Assembly (NCBI RefSeq): GCF_000733755.1
Contig: NZ_JPOF01000003.1
Location: forward strand, 1,500,001 to 1,560,000
Length of the DNA stretch: 60,000 nucleotides
Direction: 5' to 3'
Origin: Lachnoclostridium phytofermentans
GTDB taxonomy: Bacteria > Bacillota > Clostridia > Lachnospirales > Lachnospiraceae
Below, in pieces: positions 18,895 through 27,484 of the stretch. The position numbers and the translations under genes are program-made. The notes below the pieces were generated by a model that was not told where the DNA came from, did not search any database, and saw nothing but the letters and a program-made list of their open reading frames with translations. The stretch's first letter is position 1. Each line of letters starts with the position of its first letter.

Positions 18895-19620
18895 ATGAAT
18901 GCATTTGTAAGTGATATAAAGAAATTTTTAGGAAATGGAAAGGATAATGAGGAAGGAAAATCTCTAGAGAGGTTTTTAATGGAATATGATCCTAATCGAT
19001 ATCAAAATCCATCTGTGACAGCAGATATTTTGGTTTTCCAAAAGAGGAAAGAAATTCATGACCTAGAAAATGGACTAAAGCTTCTCTTAATTCAAAGAAA
19101 AAACCATCCTTGTATTGGATGGTGGGCCCTACCAGGAGGATTTGTTGAAATTCATGAAGATATAGATAAGGCAGCGGCAAGAGAGCTTCTTGAAGAGACA
19201 GGACTAAGTGATATTCCTATGGAACAAATCTATACCTTTGGGAAACAGGATAGAGATCCAAGGACTAGAATAGTAACAGTTGCGTATCTAGCACTACTAG
19301 AATCTGACCAAAAAGTTATCGCTGGAGATGATGCGGCAGAAGCAGAATGGTTTTTCGTTAAGATTGATAAGGTAATAGAAGAGATTATGAAAGAAGATGG
19401 TATTGCATCAAAGAATAAAAGAAAAAGAGTTCGTTATCACATTGAGGTAATCTGCGAGAAAAATCATGATAGAAAGGCAGAGGCTATAGTAGATTACTTT
19501 ACTAATGTTGATACACTTTTGTTACAAGAGGATTATAAAGTAATTGAGAGTAATGGAATTGCATTTGATCATCCTGCATTTATTGTAAGAGCATATCAGT
19601 TACTAAAAAACAGATTGTAA
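18895..19620 (+). CDS. Nudix hydrolase, NrtR-like without the DNA-binding domain
   Basis: 241-aa Nudix protein. The box GGFVEIHEDIDKAAARELLEETGL splits as G82, E88, R96, E97, E100, E101 and G103, all key positions present, so a diphosphate such as ADP-ribose is a likely substrate. The C-terminus has the IAFDHPAFIVRAYQLL segment found at the end of the Nudix domain in NrtR regulators, but the protein stops there, without the winged helix that follows in NrtR. ATG 18895 is preferred over earlier in-frame starts because GAGGGA precedes it; 18850 and 18814 remain possible. Confidence 0.85.
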   Translation: MNAFVSDIKKFLGNGKDNEEGKSLERFLMEYDPNRYQNPSVTADILVFQKRKEIHDLENGLKLLLIQRKNHPCIGWWALPGGFVEIHEDIDKAAARELLEETGLSDIPMEQIYTFGKQDRDPRTRIVTVAYLALLESDQKVIAGDDAAEAEWFFVKIDKVIEEIMKEDGIASKNKRKRVRYHIEVICEKNHDRKAEAIVDYFTNVDTLLLQEDYKVIESNGIAFDHPAFIVRAYQLLKNRL

Positions 19621-19842
19621 TAGTAGAAAAAGAGAAGAAAATCTGCCAAAGTCATGGTATAAAACTGATTAATATTGTTGATACTAAAATTGCATAAAGC
19701 CTTATTTTTCATGCATCTGAAATAATATCTAAATAACAATTCCATAACAAAATATTGACATTTTGGAATTAGAGGACTATGATAACACACGGTTTTTATT
19801 TTAAATTTTGCAGTAATCATATGACAAAAGTAGGAGGTACAT

Positions 19843-20181
19843 ATGCAATTATTAGTTTTAATTCTAAAGAAGTATGAGTTTATGGATGAACTGCTAAAGC
19901 ACCTGGCTAAGTCAGGAGTAAAAGGAGCTACTATTCTAGATGGAACCGGTATGGCAGAAGCTCTTGTAAATATGGAGGACTTGCCGATGTTTGGAGTTCT
20001 TAGGCGTATGCTTTCTGAGGAAGAAAAAGAAGTGAGTAAGGTTATGTTAATTGTTCTAAAGGATGAACAGGTTATTAAGGCTAGAACCGTGATCAAAGAT
20101 GTGATTGGGGATTTGAAAGAGCCAAATACAGGGATTATGTTCTCAATCCCGATTACTTACGTAGAAGGGCTTGGTGATTAA
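19843..20181 (+). CDS. PII-like signalling protein
   Basis: 112-aa protein with a PII-like ferredoxin fold pattern: beta strand MQLLVLILKKYE, helix MDELLKHLAKSGVKGATILDGTGMAEAL, a later strand VSKVMLIVLKD and a helix, then a strand near the C-terminus. It lacks the PII T-loop tyrosine region, so it belongs to the divergent PII-like group. Start ATG with AGGAGGT upstream. The antiporter gene starts 3 nt after its stop, so the two are translationally linked. PII-like proteins commonly bind nucleotides and gate a neighbouring transporter; that role here is inferred. Confidence 0.7.
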   Translation: MQLLVLILKKYEFMDELLKHLAKSGVKGATILDGTGMAEALVNMEDLPMFGVLRRMLSEEEKEVSKVMLIVLKDEQVIKARTVIKDVIGDLKEPNTGIMFSIPITYVEGLGD

Positions 20182-20183
20182 TT

Positions 20184-21350
20184 GTGATTCGAGTTTATTT
20201 ATACCTTGCGCTTGCATTATTCTTAGCCCTTATTGCAGGGAAAATCGTAAAACAGATTAAAATGCCAAATGTAACTGGCTATCTTATTATGGGTCTTTTG
20301 GTTGGCCCGTACTGTCTTAATTTAATTCCTTTGGATATGATTGAGACATTCTCTTTTATTCCTGAAGTGGCATTAGGCTTTATAGCATTTTCCATTGGCG
20401 CTGAGTTTAAATTATCTTATTTAAAGAAGGTTGGAAAATCACCAGTTATTATTGCTTTTTTAGAAGCAATTATGGCTGTTTTATTTGTAGATGTTATCTT
20501 AATTGTAACCGGACATGATATACCATTTAGTTTAGTCTTAGGGGCAATTGCTGCAGCTACAGCTCCGGCAGCTACCTTAATGGTTGTTAAGCAGTACAAG
20601 GCGAAGGGCCCAGTGACAGAAACCTTATTGCCAGTTGTTGCTATTGATGACGCAGCTGCTTTAATGTGTTATGGATTATCCGTTGCAATAGCAAAAGCAA
20701 TTAGCTCAAATGGTCAAGCATCTATCATTACCACAATATCAAAACCAGTGATTGAGATTCTTGGTGCTTTAGCGATTGGTGCTGTACTAGGATTAATCTT
20801 TTCATTTTTAGCTAGGTGGTATACAGGACGTGGTAATCGCTTAGCGATAACATTTGCAATGATTTTCGTTTGCATCGGTGTCTGCGACTTACTTGAGTGG
20901 TCTGCTTTACTTGCATGTATGGCAATGAGTGCAGTTTTAGTAAATACAAGTAGAGCAAGCGAAGTAATTTTTAATCAAACGGACCGTATAACACCACCCA
21001 TCTTTATGTTATTTTTCTTCCTTTCGGGAGCAGAACTAGATATGAGGGTCATTCCAACGGTTGGTGTAATCGGAATTTTATATATTATATTCCGTGTACT
21101 TGGTAAAATCTTAGGTGCAGCATTAGGTGCGAAGATAACTCATGCAGCACCGACTGTCCGAAAGTATTTGGGATTTACCTTAATACCTCAAGCAGGTGTA
21201 GCGATAGGCTTGGCTACGACATCCATGACAATTGTTCCTGAGTATGGATCTATGATACGGACCGTAATTCTTTGTGGTACTGTAATTTATGAATTGACAG
21301 GCCCAATAATTACAAAGATAGCTCTAAAAAAAGCAGGGGAAATTCAGTAA
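20184..21350 (+). CDS. CPA2-family cation/proton antiporter
   Basis: 388-aa membrane protein with about 11-12 hydrophobic segments and no C-terminal RCK/TrkA domain. The transport core motifs are GPYCLNLIP in the early region, ATAPAAT (125-131) and the double aspartate AIDDAAAL (Asp155, Asp156), which is typical of electrogenic Na+/H+ exchangers such as NapA. It starts with GTG immediately after the PII-like gene, which suggests the small protein is its soluble regulator. The 3' end overlaps the convergent gene by 7 bp. Ion specificity cannot be read from sequence. Confidence 0.88.
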   Translation: MIRVYLYLALALFLALIAGKIVKQIKMPNVTGYLIMGLLVGPYCLNLIPLDMIETFSFIPEVALGFIAFSIGAEFKLSYLKKVGKSPVIIAFLEAIMAVLFVDVILIVTGHDIPFSLVLGAIAAATAPAATLMVVKQYKAKGPVTETLLPVVAIDDAAALMCYGLSVAIAKAISSNGQASIITTISKPVIEILGALAIGAVLGLIFSFLARWYTGRGNRLAITFAMIFVCIGVCDLLEWSALLACMAMSAVLVNTSRASEVIFNQTDRITPPIFMLFFFLSGAELDMRVIPTVGVIGILYIIFRVLGKILGAALGAKITHAAPTVRKYLGFTLIPQAGVAIGLATTSMTIVPEYGSMIRTVILCGTVIYELTGPIITKIALKKAGEIQ

Positions 21351-22081
21351 ACCACTTCATAAAGAAAGGCATTACCCTGTTTTCCTACTCGGTCAATCGT
21401 ATTCATATGATATAAGATATTAAGAGCTGTGGAGGCAATCCCTTGGGAAACCCCTGCAGCTTTTTTATAATCTTTTGTAGTAAATTGTTTCGGCAAGTTA
21501 TCTGGTAAAAGTTTATAATAATCTTCTTTCGTTGCAATCGTTATTTCATCGAATAAAGAGACAGGTATACCATCATTTCTAGTAGAACCTTTTTTCTTAT
21601 CCTTACTCCATCCATTTAGTAAACGATACTCTTCCACATCGATGAATGTAATATTAAAATGAAGATTCGGATTTTTTAAATAATCCTTAATTCGATACAG
21701 TTCAGGGAATATTTGATATTTAACCCCTGTCTTTGGCGATTTTCTTGGCTTCGATACTTCTCCCGTTTCTTCATTTACCCAACATAACCATTTGGTATGG
21801 GCAATTGGATAAACGATAGTTACCTCATAGTCAGGAAGGTAAACATCTAGTTTTCTACGTAGAGTATGAAAGTGTCTGGTCTGAATTTCTATAATTTGAT
21901 TATCCATTAAGATATCAGCCACATAGTTTTTTACCTTTTGCTCATGAAAAGATATGTCTGGACTATAATAATGCTTTAAGACGGCATGGATAGTTTTTTC
22001 ACTTAAGGTACCAATTCCGTTTCCTTGCAAGTTTTGATCAATTACGAGGGAACAGGAGGTTTGAAATAATTCTTGGTCCAT
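21344..22081 (-). CDS. Probable PD-(D/E)XK-like protein with C-terminal helix-turn-helix
   Basis: 245-aa protein of unknown function. Residues about 45-100 contain VADILMDNQIIEIQTRHFHTLRRKL, whose spacing (D, then E-x-Q-T before a basic helix) resembles the PD-(D/E)XK nuclease core, with Q in place of the usual K-containing ExK. The C-terminal region QFTTKDYKKAAGVSQGIASTALNILYHM looks like a winged helix-turn-helix. ATG 22081 follows AGAGGAGG; an earlier in-frame ATG at 22099 overlaps that ribosome site. Convergent with the antiporter. The nuclease assignment is tentative. Confidence 0.6.
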   Translation of the reverse strand: MDQELFQTSCSLVIDQNLQGNGIGTLSEKTIHAVLKHYYSPDISFHEQKVKNYVADILMDNQIIEIQTRHFHTLRRKLDVYLPDYEVTIVYPIAHTKWLCWVNEETGEVSKPRKSPKTGVKYQIFPELYRIKDYLKNPNLHFNITFIDVEEYRLLNGWSKDKKKGSTRNDGIPVSLFDEITIATKEDYYKLLPDNLPKQFTTKDYKKAAGVSQGIASTALNILYHMNTIDRVGKQGNAFLYEVVY

Positions 22082-22620
22082 AGTAGGACCTCCTCTCATT
22101 ATGGTAAATATAGAATACCTTAGATTCTTTCTTGATGCAAGATGAAAGGTTGATTGCTATAGAGATAAAGGGGAATTGTAAACACTCTTTCATTGAATCT
22201 GAGCAATTTCCTCTATACAGGTATGAAAATCTAGGGTATAGTATTACATAGAAAAACAATCTTATAGAGTAAATGTAAGATGCGAGGGATACTATGTAAT
22301 TTAGTGAAATAGATGAAGTAATATGAGGCTTAGAAATCAGTGTGAATCATAGAGATTAGCCCAAAACTTGTGAGTTAGAGTGGGTATATAGATTTGATAA
22401 AATTATGGATTGATATAGAAGTAGAGTAAAACCTAGGAATTAGGATAGAGTTATAAAGTAGAAAGAATTCTATGAAGCAGAGGAAAGTAGGAATTAGCAT
22501 GAAATAGTAAATTAGAGTAAAACCTAGGAATCAGAATACACCTTTCAATTTTTTAAAATAGTATTGATGTATTATGAAGTAGGTACATTATAGTTAATAT
22601 AAGATTACAGGAGGATTACA
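22082..22620. other. AT-rich gap with a 19-bp direct repeat
   Basis: No convincing gene in about 540 bp. TAGAGTAAAACCTAGGAAT occurs exactly at 22422-22440 and 22513-22531, 91 bp apart. A short inverted repeat (ATTACATAG near 22243, CTATGTAAT near 22292) is also present. The aminopeptidase ribosome site AGGAGG is at the right edge. Confidence 0.5.
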
Positions 22621-23916
22621 ATGAGAGAAAAAGAGATTGCAGGAGAATTACTATCCTATATTAAAAAATCAACATCACCTTATCACGCTGTTTTAGAAGG
22701 AATTACTATGCTTGAGGAAGCAGGCTTTACAGAGCTTGATTTTAGAAAGAGTTTTAGTTTACAGCCAGGCGGAAAATATTATACAAAACCGTTTGGAACT
22801 ACATTATTTGCGTTTACTATTGGTAATCAGGTCTCTTCATCACAGCAGTTTCGCTTAGCTTCTGCACATACGGACCATCCATGCCTTCATGTAAAACCAA
22901 CCGCAGAGTTAACGAGTAAGGGATATTTAAGAGTAAATACTGAAATTTATGGTGGACCGATTTTAAATACTTGGCTTGATCGACCACTTTCCGTTGCGGG
23001 TAGAGTTGCATTAAAGAGTGAGAATCCATTCGCTCCTAATACTAAGGTAATTAACGTTGATAAACCTTTCTTAACAATCCCAAACCTTGCAATTCATATG
23101 AATAAAGAGGTAAATAAGGGTGTAGAGTTAATGAAGCAGACGGATATGCTTCCATTGATGGGTGTATTAAATGAAACATTAAACGAGAAATCTTATTTTA
23201 TTGAATTTCTAGCAAAAGAGCTTCAAGTTAAGGTTAGTGATATTCTAGATTTTGACCTTTATGTATATTGTGCAGAAGACGGTTTGTTGCTTGGTATGAA
23301 CGAAGAGTTTATTCAGAGCCCAAGACTGGATAATTTAACATCCTGCCATGCATTACTTAGAGGAATTATTGATGGAGATCGTGAAGATGGTATCAACATT
23401 ATCGGCTTATTTGACAATGAAGAAATCGGAAGTGAAACAAAGCAAGGAGCAGATTCTGCATTGTTCTCTATGTTCCTTGAGAAGATTTATCAAGCATTAG
23501 GTTATGATAGAGCGGAATTAAATGATTCGATCTTAAGTAGCTTTCTAATCTCTATGGATGTGGCTCATGCTCTTCATCCAAGTAAGACAGAGAAATATGA
23601 TCCAGTAAATTATGCATTAATGAATGATGGAGTAGTATTTAAGATCAGCGGAAACCAACGTTATACGTTTGATACCGAAGCGATTGCATCTATGGTTATG
23701 TTATGTGATAAATACAACATTCCTTATAAGAAATTTGTAAATCATTCCGATGTGATCGGTGGCGGAACGATGGGACCAATTATCTCTTCTTGGTTACCAA
23801 TGAAAACTGTAGATATTGGTATTCCAATGCTTGCAATGCACTCAGCGAGAGAGCTGATGGGCACGAAAGATCAGATGGCATTAGTGGATCTTGCAACTGC
23901 TTTTTTTACGGAATAA
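22621..23916 (+). CDS. M18-family metallo-aminopeptidase
   Basis: 431-aa cytosolic di-zinc aminopeptidase of the ApeA/aspartyl aminopeptidase family, removing N-terminal residues from peptides. Metal and active-site motifs: SAHTDHPC (His83, Asp85), NTWLDRPLS, GLFDNEEIGS with the acidic pair, SMDVAHALHP and NHSDVIGGGTMGPI with the last His ligand. Length and order agree with the family. Ribosome site AGGAGG lies 6 nt before the ATG. It looks monocistronic, with the next promoter about 95 nt after the stop. Confidence 0.94.
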   Translation: MREKEIAGELLSYIKKSTSPYHAVLEGITMLEEAGFTELDFRKSFSLQPGGKYYTKPFGTTLFAFTIGNQVSSSQQFRLASAHTDHPCLHVKPTAELTSKGYLRVNTEIYGGPILNTWLDRPLSVAGRVALKSENPFAPNTKVINVDKPFLTIPNLAIHMNKEVNKGVELMKQTDMLPLMGVLNETLNEKSYFIEFLAKELQVKVSDILDFDLYVYCAEDGLLLGMNEEFIQSPRLDNLTSCHALLRGIIDGDREDGINIIGLFDNEEIGSETKQGADSALFSMFLEKIYQALGYDRAELNDSILSSFLISMDVAHALHPSKTEKYDPVNYALMNDGVVFKISGNQRYTFDTEAIASMVMLCDKYNIPYKKFVNHSDVIGGGTMGPIISSWLPMKTVDIGIPMLAMHSARELMGTKDQMALVDLATAFFTE

Positions 23917-24011
23917 ATGACAGCATTTCATTTTAGTTTTTATAATATTTGCTCTTATATATTCACACTATGTGAAAAGTTACAAAAGGAAGGTTTAAAT
24001 AAAAGACTTTC

Positions 24012-24040
24012 TTGACATATTTCACAAAGTTTGTTATAAT
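24012..24040 (+). promoter_or_regulatory. Consensus sigma-A promoter for an RNA of unknown type
   Basis: TTGACA (24012-24017), 17-bp spacer, TATAAT (24035-24040): a perfect match. Transcript start expected near 24047. No protein gene follows before the metG promoter at 24385. Confidence 0.85.
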
Positions 24041-24046
24041 GCATTT

Positions 24047-24228
24047 GGTCGGTATCGAGAAGGTATTGTCCGGAGGATGAAGCATTGGGGAATGTTTAGA
24101 GGGCGAAGCTATTTAAGAAATAAGATTGATGAGTCGGTGTATTACGATACAGCATTTATATTTCTCGTATGGGGACGAGAACCGCTGTAAGGAGGAATAC
24201 AAGTTTCATCAATCTTATTTCTATTTTG
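24047..24228 (+). ncRNA. Unassigned structured RNA
   Basis: About 180 nt transcribed from a perfect promoter and lacking any ORF with a ribosome site. The 3' half folds into one long arm: a perfect 17-bp outer stem (24116-24132 with 24206-24222), then TGTATT/AATACA (24138-24143, 24196-24201), ACAGC/GCTGT (24149-24153, 24184-24188) and TTCTCGT/ACGAGAA (24162-24168, 24175-24181). The 5' half has a smaller stem around GCATTGGGGAATGT. The outer stem is followed by a modestly T-rich stretch (ATTTCTATTTT). It does not match the lysine, SAM, TPP, M-box, glmS, SRP, 6S or RNase P patterns I know. It may be a small RNA or an upstream leader of metG. Confidence 0.5.
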
Positions 24229-24293
24229 AGGATAGATTTTTGGCAAGTCTGGAGTTATACAAGATTAATTTTTGTTAGGCATTGAATCTAAAT

Positions 24294-24384
24294 ATTGAAG
24301 TAGCAGAAAACTAATTATTGATGTAGGAGAAAATTAAACATTGAAGTAATAGAAATCTATTTATTAACGTAGCAGAAAACACCC
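24294..24384 (+). repeat. Four 23-bp tandem repeats abutting the metG promoter
   Basis: Imperfect units start at exactly 24294, 24317, 24340 and 24363, each beginning ATTGAAGTAGCAGAAAA or a variant. The last unit ends directly at the -35 hexamer of the metG promoter (24385). The 23-bp period is close to two helical turns. Confidence 0.85.
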
Positions 24385-24413
24385 TTGACAAAATTAAGCT
24401 AGAAATGTATACT
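24385..24413 (+). promoter_or_regulatory. Sigma-A promoter of the metG T-box leader
   Basis: TTGACA (24385-24390), 17-bp spacer, TATACT (24408-24413). Transcript start expected near 24420. Confidence 0.85.
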
Positions 24414-24439
24414 TGATGCAAATTCATATAAAAAATGCT

Positions 24440-24703
24440 GGGAAAAGAAGAGTATATATGGAAAACTGAACAGAGAACCTTGCCGAAAGAAATTTCAGTG
24501 CTGAGAGCAGGGAACAGTGGAACATATAGAAGATGGTCTTGGAGCTGCGTGGCTGAGGTTACAAACTTAGGTTACGACGTATTCACACGTTATCGTGAGA
24601 GACTGTGTTAGCAGTCGGTAAGATACTAGCTGAAAGGTTAGTATGAATTAAAGTGGTACCACGGGAGATACTCTCGTCTTTAAATAGACGGGGGCTTTTT
24701 TTA
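24440..24703 (+). promoter_or_regulatory. T-box riboswitch (tRNA-Met sensing) of metG
   Basis: Leader with T-box landmarks: Stem I distal region containing GCTGAGAGCAGGG (about 24510-24522), a probable specifier ATG at 24533-24535 within GAAGATGGTC, the T-box TGGTACCACGG (from 24654) and a terminator (arms 24673-24679 and 24686-24692, T-run 24696-24702). The variable base in TGGTACC is T, which pairs with discriminator A of tRNA-Met. Uncharged tRNA-Met would stabilise the antiterminator and allow metG transcription. The start boundary is approximate. Confidence 0.92.
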
Positions 24704-24819
24704 TTTTTAGGAAAAGAAGGCAGGTAAATCCATATTTTATTCATAATGAGTGAGTAAGTGTTCAAGTTCAGTATTATTTACACACGTTAGGCAAATCATA
24801 AATGTAAGGAGGAGATGTT

Positions 24820-26814
24820 ATGAGCAAAAAGCCATATTACATCACAACAGCCATTGCATATACTTCAGGCAAGCCACACATTGGAAATACGTATGAAATC
24901 GTACTTGCGGATAGTATTGCGAGGTTTAAGAGATTGGAAGGTTATGAGGTATTCTTCCAGACAGGAACCGATGAACATGGTCAAAAGATTGAAGAGAAGG
25001 CAGCAGAGGTAGGAATTTCACCAAAAGAATTCGTTGATAAGGTAGCAGGTGGAATCAAAGATATCTGGGATCTTATGAATTCTTCCTATGACAAGTTCAT
25101 TCGTACTACCGATGAAGATCATGAGAAGCAGGTTCAGAAGATTTTTAAAAAATTATATGACCAGGGTGATATCTACAAAGGTCACTACGAAGGAATGTAC
25201 TGTACTCCATGTGAGTCCTTCTTTACTTCCTCCCAACTTGTGAATGGAAAATGCCCTGACTGTGGAAGAGAATGTCAGCCAGCAAAAGAAGAGGCTTATT
25301 TTCTAAAGCTTAGCAATTATACTCAGAGATTAATAGATCATATCAATACACATCCAGAGTTCATTCAGCCAGAATCCAGAAAAAATGAGATGATGAATAA
25401 CTTCTTATTGCCTGGATTACAGGATTTATGTGTATCCAGGACCTCATTTAAGTGGGGAATTCCAGTTGATTTTGATCCGAAACATGTAATTTATGTATGG
25501 ATTGATGCATTAAGCAATTATATCACTGGTATTGGTTATGATTGTGATGGAAATTCAACAGAGCAGTTTAACAAGTTCTGGCCAGCGGATTTACATCTGA
25601 TTGGTAAGGATATCTTACGTTTTCATACCATTTATTGGCCAATTATGTTAATGGCACTTGATTTACCATTACCAAAGCAGGTATTTGGTCATCCTTGGTT
25701 ATTACAGACAGATCCAAATGCAAAAGACGGTTCCGGCGTTAAGATGAGTAAATCAAGAGGAAATGTGTTATATGCAGATGAGTTAGTGGAATTCTTCGGT
25801 GTAGATGCAGTTCGTTACTTCGTGCTTCATGAGATGCCATTTGACAATGATGGTGTAATTAACTGGGAGCTTATGGTGGAGCGTATGAATTCCGACCTAG
25901 CAAATACCTTAGGAAACTTAGTAAATCGTACGATTTCTATGTCAAATAAGTACTTTGAAGGTATTGTTAATAAAACTGATGTGACAGAGCCAGTAGATGC
26001 AGAGCTTATTGACGTAGTAACTAAGACAAGAGATAAAGTCATTGCAAAGATGGCAGACCTTCGTGTTGCGGATGCTATTTCTGAGATTTTTACCTTGTTT
26101 AAGAGATGTAATAAATATATTGATGAAACAATGCCATGGGCTCTTGCGAAGGACGAAGAGAAGAAGGCTAGACTTGAGAATGTACTATATAACTTGGTTG
26201 AGAGCATCTGCATTGGCGCTAATCTTTTAGAGCCATTCTTACCAGAAACTTCAGAGAAGATTTTAACACAGTTAAACGCTAGAAAGAGAAGTATGGAGGA
26301 GCTTGCTACCTTCTCACTATATGAAAGCGGTACGAAGGTTACAGAGCAGCCACAGATTTTATTTGCAAGGCTTGATTTAAAGGAAGTTTTAGCAAAAGTG
26401 GAAGAAAAACATGCAAGCGAAGCAGAGGAGACAACAAACGTGGAAGAAGTAAAACAAGAAGAAACAGTGATAGAGATTCCAGCAAAGGATGAAATTACCT
26501 ATGATGATTTTGCAAAACTGCAATTTCAGGTAGGTGAGATTATTGCTTGTGAAGAAGTAAAGAAATCAAAGAAGCTTCTTTGCTCTCAAGTTAAAATTGG
26601 AAATCAGGTAAAACAGATTGTATCTGGAATCAAAGCTCACTATACTGCAGAAGAGATGGTTGGTAAAAAGGTTATGGTATTAGTAAACCTAAAACCAGCG
26701 ACGTTAGCAGGGGTTGTATCCGAAGGCATGTTATTATGTGCAGAGGATGAAAATGGAGTACTTGCATTAATGACACCAGAAAAGCCAATGCCAGCTGGAG
26801 CAGAAATCTGCTAA
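24820..26814 (+). CDS. metG: Methionyl-tRNA synthetase with C-terminal tRNA-binding domain
   Basis: 664-aa class I synthetase that charges tRNA-Met. Signature HIGN at 20-23 (HIGH variant), KMSKS at 308-312, and a single zinc knuckle around 128-150 (CTPC and CPDCGREC). The anticodon-binding helical domain follows, then a linker rich in Glu/Val and a C-terminal EMAP/Trbp111 OB-fold domain (about 555-664, FAKLQFQVGEI). The length is typical for MetRS carrying this extension. Ribosome site AGGAGG. Controlled by the T-box just upstream and closed by a strong terminator. Confidence 0.97.
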   Translation: MSKKPYYITTAIAYTSGKPHIGNTYEIVLADSIARFKRLEGYEVFFQTGTDEHGQKIEEKAAEVGISPKEFVDKVAGGIKDIWDLMNSSYDKFIRTTDEDHEKQVQKIFKKLYDQGDIYKGHYEGMYCTPCESFFTSSQLVNGKCPDCGRECQPAKEEAYFLKLSNYTQRLIDHINTHPEFIQPESRKNEMMNNFLLPGLQDLCVSRTSFKWGIPVDFDPKHVIYVWIDALSNYITGIGYDCDGNSTEQFNKFWPADLHLIGKDILRFHTIYWPIMLMALDLPLPKQVFGHPWLLQTDPNAKDGSGVKMSKSRGNVLYADELVEFFGVDAVRYFVLHEMPFDNDGVINWELMVERMNSDLANTLGNLVNRTISMSNKYFEGIVNKTDVTEPVDAELIDVVTKTRDKVIAKMADLRVADAISEIFTLFKRCNKYIDETMPWALAKDEEKKARLENVLYNLVESICIGANLLEPFLPETSEKILTQLNARKRSMEELATFSLYESGTKVTEQPQILFARLDLKEVLAKVEEKHASEAEETTNVEEVKQEETVIEIPAKDEITYDDFAKLQFQVGEIIACEEVKKSKKLLCSQVKIGNQVKQIVSGIKAHYTAEEMVGKKVMVLVNLKPATLAGVVSEGMLLCAEDENGVLALMTPEKPMPAGAEIC

Positions 26815-26896
26815 GATAGTATCATTAATATTCCATGTCTTCAAATGAAGTATAGAAATAAATAACGATATAGTTTTTATAGTCATATCAAAGGAA

Positions 26897-26961
26897 AAGA
26901 GGGAACAAAGGCTGCATCCTAGTGCGAAGCACAACAGGAAGACAATCTTTGTTCCCTTTTT
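26897..26961 (+). terminator. Terminator of metG
   Basis: Stem GGGAACAAAG (26901-26910) with CTTTGTTCCC (26947-26956), followed by TTTTT. Confidence 0.85.
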
Positions 26962-27058
26962 GATTTATTGCAAGGTAAAGTTTATAAGGATACATAGCTT
27001 ACTTATTATTGATAATAAGATTTCATTTAGGCGTGACTGACTAGAAAGATAATAAGTA

Positions 27059-27274
27059 CTAGATCGAATATGGGGTTGAATTCTTTACCTGTTTTAGCAA
27101 GAATTTATACCGATGTTGAATTGCATTGACCTGATAGATGCAGCTATCAATTAAGTCTGGATCAACGACATTTTCAAAATTAGAGTAAGCAGATTCTAAT
27201 TCTTTTTGCGTATTTGCAATTTCTTGTAATAGTTCTTTGTTAAATTCCTCTTGTTTTTTCTTGAATAATCTCAT
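27059..27274 (-). CDS. yaaL: YaaL-like protein (DUF2508)
   Basis: 71-aa charged protein with the YaaL pattern: basic start MRLFKKKQEEFNKELLQEI, a central acidic helix and a YKFLLKQVK segment near the end. Function unknown. In Bacillus yaaL lies between recR and bofA; here it is divergent from bofA and about 20 kb from recR. ATG 27274 follows AAAGGTGGTGG; the GTG at 27286 is within that ribosome site. Confidence 0.75.
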   Translation of the reverse strand: MRLFKKKQEEFNKELLQEIANTQKELESAYSNFENVVDPDLIDSCIYQVNAIQHRYKFLLKQVKNSTPYSI

Positions 27275-27484
27275 ACCATCCACCACCTTTTAAATCAATT
27301 TGTTAATAGAAATGAAAACTTTAATTTTTATATTTGTTATATTATAGTCTCACTTTGGAAGCGATATACATGCTTGTATTAATTTTCTTTTATATTAATT
27401 ATTCTATCTTTTAGTGGACAGAATATACTTACAGTAAATAGGTCAAGTGGTTATATGGATTTTAAAAGAAAGGTGAAAAGGAAT

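Noticed and set aside
24047-24228. Lysine riboswitch or SRP/6S RNA
   Set aside because: A GGCGAAGC segment recalls the lysine riboswitch, but the AGAGGUGC start and closing GGGCUAUC are missing; the SRP apical loop and the 6S end-to-end pairing are also absent.
25827-26213. Antisense ORF of 128 aa in metG
   Set aside because: Shadow of metG; serine-rich composition typical of a reverse-frame translation.
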